The notes under the pieces are model-generated. The model saw nothing but the letters and a program-made list of their open reading frames with translations. It did not search any database and was not told the origin of the DNA. The position numbers were made by a program, and so were the translations under genes. A stretch of DNA of 64,000 bases, taken from Rebecca billardiae RCC1528. Lineage: Eukaryota; Haptophyta. Positions 34,095 through 43,160 of this stretch are shown one piece after another. How positions within the stretch are numbered: position 1 is the stretch's first letter; the number at the start of each line of letters is the position of its first letter. The stretch lies in assembly GCA_965240325.2 (NCBI GenBank), contig OZ251224.1, positions 1 to 64,000 of the forward strand, given 5' to 3'.

Positions 34095-36018
34095 CAGGTC
34101 GCTGCTTCAACTTTCGGACCCGATTGCTGTTCACTTTTTGTGCACGATGGCGGCGGCGCCCCCGGGGGTCTGCGGCGCTCGAGATCGCGTCTGGCGGCAC
34201 CCCCAGGGTGTGCCTGAGGTACAACCCAGCGGGTATGTACCATTTAGACGACTTTGTTCCACTACCATGTGCCCCACGGATGCCACGAGGTCCACGACGG
34301 GGCCGCCGACGGCATGCTTCAACTTTCAGACCCGCGGGCTCTCAGCGCGCGCGCCGAGTCAGAGCCGCTGTCTGGTGAGCCGTGTGAGTCGGGCTAACGG
34401 CATCATGCACTCTAGATACCACATACATGCAGCAGACCACCTCAGGGATTCACTAGGCTTCCGCGCCACCGCCAGCCGGCGCTGCGGCTGCGCGGCCAGC
34501 ACGGTCGACGACGACAGCTCATACTGACGCGGCGGTGCCCGGCGCGGCCGGCGCCGGCGCCGACTGCTTGCGAGCTTCCGAGCACTCGGCCTTCTTGCAC
34601 AGCCACCCTCGGAGATCGATCTTCTGGCACGTCGGGCAGCGTCTCGCCTTCGCCATCGGGCAGGGCGACACGCCGCACGAGCAGGTCTGGTGACAGCGGT
34701 CGAAGCTCGCCTCGAGCTCAGCAGCAGCTGCCTCCGCCTCCGCCTTCTTCCGCGCACGCTCGGATGCGGCCGCCGCCTTGCGCGCCGCCTCGGCCTCCTT
34801 CTGCGCGGTCTGCGCGGCCTTCTGCGTGTTGATCTCACGCAACGACCACGAGCCGTTTTGGCTGTCGAGCCGCGTGTTGTCCGGCTTCGGCGCGGCGAGC
34901 TCCACGGCGGGCACTGGAAGGACACCGAGCTGGTCTGCGAGCTCACCCGGGTCGAACCTCACCGCCTTGCGCACCGCGGCGAGCTCGGCGTCGTGCTCAT
35001 CACGCTCGCGCACGAGCTTGGCGGCCTGGCGGCCGGAGTACTCCTTGGCGAGCTCGAGCTTGGCGCGGAGGGCTGGAGCAGTGTTCGAGCGCATCCCCGC
35101 AGGCGTGGCTGTGAACGCACTAAACGTAGGTGATGCGTGCGCGCCAGAGGGCTCGCCGTCGTCGGCCGAGCGCGCAGCCCCGCGCTCCGGAGTGCTTGGC
35201 GCCGCTGCCGGCGCCGCCGCCGCGAGCGACGCGGCATCGGCCTCCTCCTCTTGCCGCCTGCGCTCCGCCTTCGCCTGTGCGGCATCGAGACGATCCACGA
35301 AGTCCTTCCTGTTGATCTGGTCCGGGTCCAACACGTTGCCCGTGATGCCCACCTTGCGCCACGCGTTGATGATGTCAAAGGTGTCACACCACGAGAACCA
35401 CGCACCCGGCGTGGACAGCTCCTCACAGCCGCCGAGGATCTGGAGGAACTCGCGGAGGCCGATCGTGGGCTCCTTGCCGTAGCTCGCCGTGTACGCGTGC
35501 TTGAAAGACGCCAGGCCCTTCTGGTATTGCGAGTGGAACTTGTGGTTGTACTGATCGAGAGCCTTCACGGTGCGTGCGGCCGCGCGAGGGCGGAGAGGTG
35601 ATTGTGCGCGCGTCGCGCGCGCGCGCCGGGCCGATTGCACGCCAGGTACACCCGGGGCACGCGCGCGCGCCGGAGAGGCGCTGCAGCCGTCCGCGCGCAC
35701 GGGCGCCTACCTGTAGGAAGTGCGACGTGTTCGGCTCCTCGGTGAAGATGCGGATGCCGAACTCGGACTCAGCAGTGCCGAGGGCTGCGAGCACGTCCTC
35801 CGTGTACCGCGACGAGTGGTTGTCGAGCAACAGCACGATCGGGAAGGCGATGGGCTCCAGCCCCACAGCCACCAGAGCTGCGTTGAGGTCACCAGACGCG
35901 CCGACAGGCCGCCTAGCCCTGCCGCGCGGCGCCCGCCACACAGCAGCCGCTGCGCGAGGTGCGTCGCCATCGCCGGGTCTGAAAGACGAAGCAGTCCGAA
36001 AAACGAAGCAGCGACCTG
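34095..36018 (-). mobile_element. Pogo/Tigger-like transposon with TA target duplication
   Basis: Inverted ends CAGGTCGCTGCTTCAACTTT (from 34095) and the complement of CAGGTCGCTGCTTCGTTTTT (ending 36018), each flanked by TA. It is inserted within the terminal repeat of foldback 1. It encodes the truncated DDE transposase described separately. Confidence 0.8.
34519..35941 (-). pseudogene. N-terminally truncated DDE_1 (pogo/Tigger) transposase
   Basis: Two exons, up to 35711 and 35562-34519, joined across a 148-bp GTAGGC...AAG intron. The junction restores NTSHFLQALDQYNHKF, the DDE_1 hallmark (usually HxLQPLD). Upstream the second catalytic Asp appears in IVLLLDNHSSRYTEDVL. The DNA-binding HTH and first catalytic Asp are missing: the frame begins only ~77 bp from the transposon end, so an internal deletion removed the N-terminal half. 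After the core come a Lys/Glu/Ala coiled coil (KAAQTAQKEAEAARKAAAA) and a C-terminal Cys-rich segment (CSCGVSPCPMAK, CPTC, LCKKAEC). It is unlikely to be catalytically active alone. Confidence 0.8.
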
Positions 36019-36068
36019 TACCCTTGACCGCGCCCAGTCTTCCGACGCCGATGGTAGCGCCGTCGATA

Positions 36069-38468
36069 GACCCCTTCAGGGACGGTTACGGCAGCCATGC
36101 TGACCCAGACCAGCGCAGGTCGTCTCGGGGTACGCTGGTGGCGTCTCTGGATGCCCGGCGAGCACCTTGCTGCGGCGTCGACGTGCTAGCCGACGGGCGT
36201 TAAGGACTTGTTGAAGGACTTGGCGCCCGTCTCGGAGGTGATCGGCGTTGATGAGCTCGCTGGTAAGGTGTTCGCCGTCGACGCGAGCATCTGGATCCAC
36301 CAGCTCGCCGCTGTCCGTGCTGATGTGCTCGATGCGGGTGATTATCCAACGCGGCCTCTTCTTGTCGCGCGCGCGACGGCCCCATCGCATGGGACTGATT
36401 GCACAAGGTTGCCTGCGCGATAGTTTTGCGAGCGCGTCAGACTCGGCTGCTCGGAGCGATGCTGCGAATACGTGTGCGCGCCTGTCAACAGCGGGGCAAT
36501 CCTTCACCACGCGACCCTACTGGTTTCTGCGTGGGAACGATGGCGCAAGGGCAAGACCACACCCACCAGTGACATCTGTAGCCTAGCGATCAGCCAGCTG
36601 TTCGGCGCGTGCCACGTGGCTGGCGCTGCTGCACCGCGAGCGGCGCGCGGGCTGCGCTGTCACCGCACGGCAGCAGCTGTGGCTGCGACACACCGGTCGA
36701 GCCGCGACAGGGTGCCTGCTGGCCCATGGCTGCACATGCGCGGATTCGTGCACAGCCACGACACGGTATGGCAGGGCCGCTTGATCTGCTCGCGCGAGAG
36801 CCTTTGGGTGCCAGCTAGCGGGGGCGCCGCACACGCGCCCGCTCGCGCTGCGCAGCAGACGGGTGCAGTGTTGCGAGTGCCGAGGGCTGCGCACGCATCG
36901 CACGCGTTGCTGTGCGCTGCTCGCGGGTGCTCGTGGGTGCTCGCTCAGGCGCGTGGACCGTCGGGCCACCCAGCGGCCGACGCGCCTCGTCCGCTGCCGC
37001 GAGCAGCCCCGCGCTGGCGACTGGCGGTGCCCGTCTGCAGCAGGTTGGCGGTGCATCGGACGGCGCGCGCCCGGCGAGTGCCCTCAGCGGCATGCTGCTG
37101 GACGGTGCACGCCAGGGTTGGCCCCCACGCGAATATGAATCGCTCCTGGCAGGCTGGTAGCTTTTAGAGATGGACGACAAACTGCGCCGGGCGGGGCCGC
37201 GCTCGGCACCTCGGCCGAGAATCATGCAGCGTGTCGCCGCACTGCATGTCTCTCACATCCGCACTGGAGGCACAGTGCACGGCCGCCCGCGGAGCGCCGC
37301 AGACAGCCCTTAGAGCAGTGCGGCAGGTGTTTAACAAAACTGAGCAGAGAGCGCGGCAGCACGGCGCGCGCGCACGGCGCAAGCAGCACGCGTACTCGCC
37401 GGATGCACTTACCCCCACGTGCGCGTGCACGCCCGCAGTGCGGTCTCACTGAGTGACCTAATTCGCGCCGGAGTGTTAGGCTCCGCGTATACAATGAGCA
37501 CTACGTAGTTCGGCTGGCACAGGGCAGGCAGCTCCGCTCACGCCTGACGGGCGGTGATGCCGTGGCGCGGCGCGGCGTGGCTGAGATTTCGATCAATGAT
37601 AGGAGTAGGCAGCACGCTGATGCTGCGCCACCGCCGCAGCGGCGTGGAACCCCGCGGTATTACCCACACGAGTGTGCATATAAGCACTACATCACGGCCT
37701 GCACAGCAGCAGCGGTAGTGCACCACTCTAGCTGAAGCCGAGTGTGTCACACCGTCTGTCAAGACTGATGTGTGACGCGCACGACCCCTGAAGTGACGGC
37801 ACTGACAGTGACTGACGCACACACGACGATGAGTAGTAAAATATTCGAGCCGCGCTTTCGCGGATGCACTGATGATGCTGAGTTGGTGCCACTGAGATCA
37901 TGAAGCGCGAGGCTCCGTAGCATACCCGCACGAGTGCGCACGAGCTGGCCACGGCTCAGATTCGAGCTGTCCGTTCGGCCGCACGCTCGCAACGGCAATG
38001 GCAGCGCGTGCGGCGGTATAGTGGCCCCAGTGCATGCTACTCGACGGCGCGTGGCGCGAGAGCGTTGCAACGTACCCGGCGCCACGCACCAGCCGAACTG
38101 CCCCCGCCCCCGCACCCGGTCTCACATACCTCGCCCAACCTGACTCCAGTACGCGCCGTCACGGCCGAACCAAACGGCCGAGCAGCAACTACTGAATGCA
38201 GCTGGTCGTGGGTGCGCGTGGTGGTCGAGACGAGCACACTCGAGCGGGATCAGCGGGCCGGCGGCAGCGCCAACAGTCGCACAAGCATCGACCTGTCCCA
38301 CAGGGCAGGTCGCCCCCTCGTGGCTTCTGGCCTCGGCGAGCTCGGCCGCCGCGCATGCTCACCCTCATGGCCCCGAGACGCCCAGCGACCAGCGTACCCC
38401 GAGACGCTCCTCGAGACGGGCTGCGAACCGACATCAGCATGGCTGCCGTAACCGTCCCTGAAGGGGTC
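36069..38468. mobile_element. TA-flanked 2.4-kb element carrying a captured gene fragment
   Basis: Perfect inverted ends of about 35 bp start GACCCCTTCAGGGACGGTTA and continue CGGCAGCCATGCTGA, at 36069 and (inverted) 38468. TA lies outside both. A second shared motif, CTCGGGGTACGCTGGT, is also subterminal on both sides. The flanks together reconstitute a family C repeat seen uninterrupted at 28081-28118. The interior holds an XPG-like fragment and otherwise nothing recognised. Confidence 0.8.
36208..36340 (+). pseudogene. XPG/Rad2 endonuclease N-terminal fragment
   Basis: Plus-strand translation reads LLKDLAPVSEVIGVDELAGK and then VFAVDASIWIHQLAAVRA. This is the XPG_N signature of the Rad2/XPG (ERCC5) nucleotide-excision-repair endonucleases, with the metal-binding Asp in VDASIW. 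Family resemblance ends after about 40 residues, and nothing of the rest of the nuclease is nearby. It sits about 140 bp inside a transposon end, so it looks like a transduplicated gene piece rather than a gene. Confidence 0.7.
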
Positions 38469-38529
38469 TATTCATTCAGATGTCCGGCAGGCCCCTTATA
38501 ACGGGGGTGGACTCCATTTTTAACTTTGC

Positions 38530-38637
38530 GACGGCGCGAAAAGGGAAAGAGAGAGGGAGGAAGAGGGAGGAAGAAGGGGGAGAAGAGGGAGGGAAAAAGA
38601 GGGAGAAAGGAAAGAGAGAGGGAGGAATTGGAGGATG
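38530..38637 (+). repeat. ~105-bp polypurine tract
   Basis: Almost pure A/G (GAAAAGGGAAAGAGAGAGGG and onward) from about 38533 to 38637, with only isolated pyrimidines near the ends. Such tracts can form triplex DNA. Confidence 0.85.
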
Positions 38638-40760
38638 TGAATATGCGGTTATCACTCTCACGCGGGCCGCACCGGCGGTCGGCGGAGGTGTCACTCACCG
38701 TCAGCCCACGCCACAACGGTACTTACCGCGCGCCTCACCGCAGTCACCGCTGCTTACCACTGCTACGCCAGGCACAGTCCCTGCGGCCTGCCTGATTAGT
38801 GATTGCGCGCGCGCCCACGCCCACGCGGCACACGGCCACGCACCCGGCCACACCTGCCACACGCACTGTCAGCAGTGTGAGTGGGGCGGTGCGCGCGGCC
38901 AGGCACACGCGCTGGCCACGGCCGCAACCTCGCGCGACGGCCACTGCTGTGGCGCCACTGCTGCGGCGCCGCACGCGGGTGCTGCTCCGCGCGCGCGGCT
39001 CTCTCCCCCTCCGCCGCGATGATACACACCGCGCGCAGCACGCGTCGCTGCGCCCGTGCGCCGTGGGCACACATAATCCAGGTTGAGCGTCGCCGAGGTG
39101 TTGGCGAGGAGCGCCGCCGCCAGCGCAGTCATCGGCTGTAACACTCGACCCACCGCCACCAGCCGCATCGCTTGGACTGGCACCGTCATGGCGACAGACG
39201 GCGTGAGGGGGCGATGCAGGCGGGTTGCTGTAAGCGACAGCGTCCCGGCCGCGCTCCGCTCACGCAGTGCCATCCGCTGCGCCATTAGCACAGCGACTCA
39301 CGCCGCACTGCCAGCATGCACTGCCCTGTCCTGAGACTTAGAACTTGCATTGGCTGCTGACATCGGCAGTGCCATCACTGTCACTGCCAAACTGTCGAGA
39401 GGTGCACATGAAGCAGCGGCTCCGGCCGTGACGCGCGGCCCTCTAATCTCTATCCGTACTTCTGAGTAAATTTGACTGAGTATGAACTATGATTCTATCA
39501 GTGAGTCTGGAGCGTGCTCACACTCGAGTCTCGATGCTGCCGGCGCTGCGGCGCAGTCGCCAGTCGGCGCCGTGCCATGTGGCACATGATGCCGATCAGC
39601 CGATCAGAAGCTGAAGCGTGATGACGACGATAACACGGCGCCGGCAAAGCAGGACTTGAGAGCACTGCAGCACTCTGCACTGCTACGTCGCGACGACAAT
39701 GAGATGGAGAACAACTACGCAGGTGAGCGCCAAATGGCAGCAGCAGCTGACGGTGCGCAGCAGCCGATTGCGTTTCGCCGTTATGCCCAGGCAGCATATC
39801 CCGGCGGGGCGTTGTGATGTTGAGATGATTGACCTCGTTGAAGCGCGCTCGGCCGCACCTCGACCACCGCACAACGATGCAGATTGGCGGCGTGAGCGTA
39901 GCAGTGGCCACAAGATCGCTCGCAGCTTCAGGCGACCCACACACGGCGAGCTCGATGCAAGACGTGAAATGTATGCGAGAGTGGCGAGCGCTCGCCTGAC
40001 TCGCGAAGACGCCAGACGATGGGGGTGTCGGAACACCCGAATCATCGTCACCCGCCCGTGCGAGAGCGCGCGCTGCGACCCGGCCGCGTGGCCACTGCGA
40101 GGAGCGGATGGAGGAGACGATCCTGCCATCGGAAAGGGTTGAGCAGAGCTCCCTGCTCACGATGCATCGCATCGCATCGGGATATCAAGCCGCTGGAACG
40201 CCCGCAGGCCGCGGAACCCGCACGAGCGTGGCTGACGAAAGACATGATGCGTTGACGCGTCGTGCCACAACCGGGCCGCGAGGGCCGGTGCGCTTCGCGA
40301 ACCGTCGCAACTTTCGTCCATATCTGGAGACTGGTGTTTGGTATGAGCGAGCGGCTTCTCTATTGAACCCAGTGCCACCTCTATTCGAACCCAGTGCCAC
40401 CTCTAAGTGACCCAGTGCCACCCTTCTATGAACCCAGTGCCACTTCTTCTATGACGCACAACACACTTTTACCTGATGCTCCCCCCCCGACTCCTCTACC
40501 GTATTGGCAAATACGACAATGTCCGCGCGCGCGATCTCGATTCTTTGTATGTGGCGTGGGGATTACTTTCATACAAACCGGCCTCCTAGGACAACCTACA
40601 AGAATGTGTGGAGAAGTACTCGCTCGCATATGCCATTCGTACTTTCCTATGCCGTGCTGAACGCCTTGCCGTTTCGATAACCGACCAAAAGCGTCGTCGG
40701 TATGCCGCCGACGCCGTTCGAAGCGTGCATGTGGCCACGCCTCCGAGTTTTTGCAGACAA
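38638..40760. other. Gene-poor segment
   Basis: No domain recognised. It holds the CCCAGTGCCAC tandem array (40368-40443). A plus-strand stretch at about 40589-40755 reads plausibly as protein (VEKYSLAYAIRTFLCRAERL) after a CCTCCTAG acceptor-like site; it may be an upstream exon of the gene at 40811. Confidence 0.4.
40368..40443 (+). repeat. Four-copy CCCAGTGCCAC tandem array
   Basis: CCCAGTGCCAC recurs at 40368, 40390, 40411 and 40433 with 21-22 bp periodicity, about two helical turns. The same word occurs three more times at 49655, 49676 (inverted) and 49713. Confidence 0.9.
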
Positions 40761-40810
40761 CGAGACGTGTGGCCCTTGCCGCCCTGGCCGGCGCAACGGC
40801 GGTGGCCGCG

Positions 40811-41869
40811 ATGGCCGAAAAACCGCCGAAGCCGCCGAGCCCGGCCGCGGTTGTCCTCGAAGCTCTTTGCCGTACGTCGGCCTGCGTCCCAGAGTGGATG
40901 CACGGCCCACGAGAGGAGGTCGAGCGTGCAATTCCGTTTGCTCGTGGCGTGGTCCGGCGTGAATCCGCCGGGATGCCGACGGAGCCGCTCGCGACGCGCG
41001 GGCTGCACATGGCGGGCGTCGACCCCCTCGACGCGACGGAGATGCACATCGCCATGTTCACACGCGCGCTGCGCTGCACGCCCGCGCACATGCCCGACGC
41101 TCGTGCGTGCGTCTGGCGCGCGCTGCGCGAGGCGCAGGGCCGTCCCCGCCCGGTGCCCGCTAGGCGACAGCCGCGCGCGACGCGCGGGCTCGATTTGCCG
41201 GGTGTCGACGCCTCCGACGAGACGGGCACCCAGATTGCTGTGCTCGAGCGCGTCACACGCGCCGTGCCCGCGCACATGCATCACGTTCTCGCACGCGCGC
41301 AACGCGCGCTGGACGTGGCACGCCGGCGTGCCGTTGCTGAGCAGCAACACGCGCTCACGGACGCGCGCACACGCGATCGGGCGCTGGCGACGGAGGCGCG
41401 CCTGGCGAGGCGACGCGCGCGCGCGGCACAAGCGCAGCGCGCACGTGAGCGCGTGCGCGCACGCGCCCGCCAAAGCGGAGCTGGCCGGCATGTGTTCGCG
41501 CAAGGGCGCCAGCGCATCTTTGGTGGCGGCGGCCCGGAGCGCACGCGCAGGCGGCGAGGCCGCAGCAGGTCCAAATCTCGGAGCCGGCCGTCACGCGCCT
41601 TGCCCGACTCACGCGCTGGCGAGCGTCCGGCCGCACCGCGCCAAGCCAACCTCAACAAGGCTTCTATCATGCGCAAGGCGACCGCCGAGCAGCGCCGCGC
41701 GCTCGACGGCGTGAGCGCAGCAGTGGAGCTCGCAGAAGGTGGTGGGGCAGAGGGCGCACGACGCGAGGCGTGGGTCGCGAGCGTGCGCGCCGCGTGCACG
41801 GCGTTGCGCGTGCCCGACGCTCGCACGCTCGTCTCCAACGACGAACCAAGTGTGCACGTTAAAACATAG
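40811..41869 (+). CDS. Arg/Ala-rich protein with an internal ~48-residue duplication
   Basis: A long frame with coding-like composition but no recognised family. From the ATG at 40811 it encodes 352 residues; it is open upstream to about 40751, and a TTTTTGCAG acceptor-like site precedes it, so the true N-terminus may lie in an earlier exon. Two related blocks follow each other: ATRGLHMAGVDPLDATEMHI and ATRGLDLPGVDASDETGTQI, each continued by PAHM...A...AL. Then come a basic coiled-coil-like region (ALATEARLARRRARAAQAQR), an Arg/Ser-rich patch (RRRRGRSRSKSRSRPSR) resembling a nuclear or RNA-binding tail, and a C-terminal helical segment. The function is unknown. Transposons flank it on both sides, so it could itself be element-borne. 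Confidence 0.5.
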   Translation: MAEKPPKPPSPAAVVLEALCRTSACVPEWMHGPREEVERAIPFARGVVRRESAGMPTEPLATRGLHMAGVDPLDATEMHIAMFTRALRCTPAHMPDARACVWRALREAQGRPRPVPARRQPRATRGLDLPGVDASDETGTQIAVLERVTRAVPAHMHHVLARAQRALDVARRRAVAEQQHALTDARTRDRALATEARLARRRARAAQAQRARERVRARARQSGAGRHVFAQGRQRIFGGGGPERTRRRRGRSRSKSRSRPSRALPDSRAGERPAAPRQANLNKASIMRKATAEQRRALDGVSAAVELAEGGGAEGARREAWVASVRAACTALRVPDARTLVSNDEPSVHVKT

Positions 41870-42205
41870 TCGTAGTAAACTGTATTCCAGTGGCTCGCTA
41901 GCCAGACCCAGCCAGACCAGCCAGGTAATTGGCGCTCTGCAGTGGCGGATGCCAGCTCCCGCTAGTGGCGTCGCCGACGCCACCGCCATCGTCGCCGTCG
42001 CCGTCGCCTACGCGAGCTCTGCTAGGTGGGCTACAGTTTTCATGAGTCCGGTTCCGTACAGTACAGTACTGTATACGTTCTATACTACTAGTAGAGGGTG
42101 AAGCCAGATACGGTTTGGGGCAACAATACAGCACAATCAAATGAGATGCACTACTTTACCTGTATGATGATAACGGCTCACGCAGAGCTATCTGCTACAC
42201 CTCTA

Positions 42206-42799
42206 CAGGTGGATACGGGCTAACTGGACACAGGGGCTATCTGGACACTCAGCGGGCGGCGGGCCTCGTGGCGAGGGCTCGTGGGCGAACGAGCACGAGC
42301 GCCCACTGGCGGGTCGCCACGACGGCGCACGATGTTCGCTGAACTCACCTGGTCGTGAGACGTCGTCTGCGCACGCGCCAGGTCGCGCTTCTCGCCGCCT
42401 TCGCCTTGTTTCGTGAGTCCCGCGCACAAGGGCGAACGCCAGCGTTTCAAGCCGCAAGGCGCGTGCGCGGACTCAGGAAGGGCGGACTCCGAGGCAAGGC
42501 GCGGTTGCGCTGGCGTGGGTAGGTCCCAGAGCAACCGTCCGAGCCGCTGCACACGCTTTTCCTCCGCGCGCGCGTCTCTGAGCTCGATTCCCATGCCTCA
42601 GCCAGTGCCAGGGGCTAATTGGACAGTGCCATTGCGGCCGCCACGCGCGGAGACGGGCCCGCAGCGCAGAAAGCGCGCTGCGGCGGAACTCCAGGGACCC
42701 CCTGAAGTCCGTCCCTGGCGCCCCTTCGACCCCAATGCTCCCAGGGAGGCCTCCGCGTGAGTTGGGTCGGCCACTGTCCAGATCACCCGTATCCACCTG
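42206..42799. mobile_element. TA-flanked MITE, CAGGTGGATACGGG ends
   Basis: The inverted ends read CAGGTGGATACGGG, then RCTGGACA-like sequence, with TA immediately outside both (42204-42205, 42800-42801), the Tc1/mariner target pattern. 594 bp with no transposase. It lies 23 bp from the next MITE. Confidence 0.8.
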
Positions 42800-42822
42800 T
42801 ACGGTATGGCCAACCGGTTTTA

Positions 42823-43124
42823 CAGTTTACTAAGAATATAATAAGAGACGCACACAGCTCAGGCAGGCGAGTACCAAGGGGCCCATACTATGTACAGTCG
42901 TGTTCTTCGTCCGTAAAGTGCCCACCGGCTGGGGCACCCTAGGCTAGGGGGTGCCTGATCACCCGGAGCCCGTTATAAAGGGGAATCTGCAGTATTACAT
43001 CACTACATCAGTACCGCCACATTATTGGGCTCCTGTGATTAAAGAATAGATCACTGTAGCAGACCTCCCTTGACTGTAATCTCGCCTGCCTGAGCTGTGT
43101 GCGTCTCTTATTCTTAGTAAACTG
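42823..43124. mobile_element. MITE family A, complete
   Basis: 302 bp with ~47-bp inverted ends, CAGTTTACTAAGAATAAGAG and on to GCAGGCGAG, each flanked by TA. The left end has a 5-bp insertion (ATATA). Solo ends of the family lie at 3546, 27033 and 28000. It is non-coding. Confidence 0.9.
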
Positions 43125-43160
43125 TAATCCTATTGGCTTAGAAACTCCCGTTCTGAGTAA

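Larger units (their letters stand above)
32995..36026. mobile_element. Foldback element 1, split by a pogo-like transposon
   Basis: Two arms of about 400 bp, 32995-33395 and about 33700-34094, are inverted copies separated by about 300 bp of unknown sequence. The left terminus is CAAGGGTAGTAAGGGTGAGC. The right terminus is interrupted at its TA by the transposon at 34095-36018 and resumes as CCCTTG ending at 36026. ACCGCGC lies immediately outside both ends (32988-32994 and 36027-36033), a 7-bp target duplication (8 bp if one terminal C is counted outside). CAAGG termini fit the hAT YARNG pattern; hAT duplications are normally 8 bp, so the superfamily is tentative. Confidence 0.82.

Noticed and set aside
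33255-34378. Frames in the foldback 1 arms
   Set aside because: The same peptides appear on both strands because the arms are inverted copies, so these are not independent genes.
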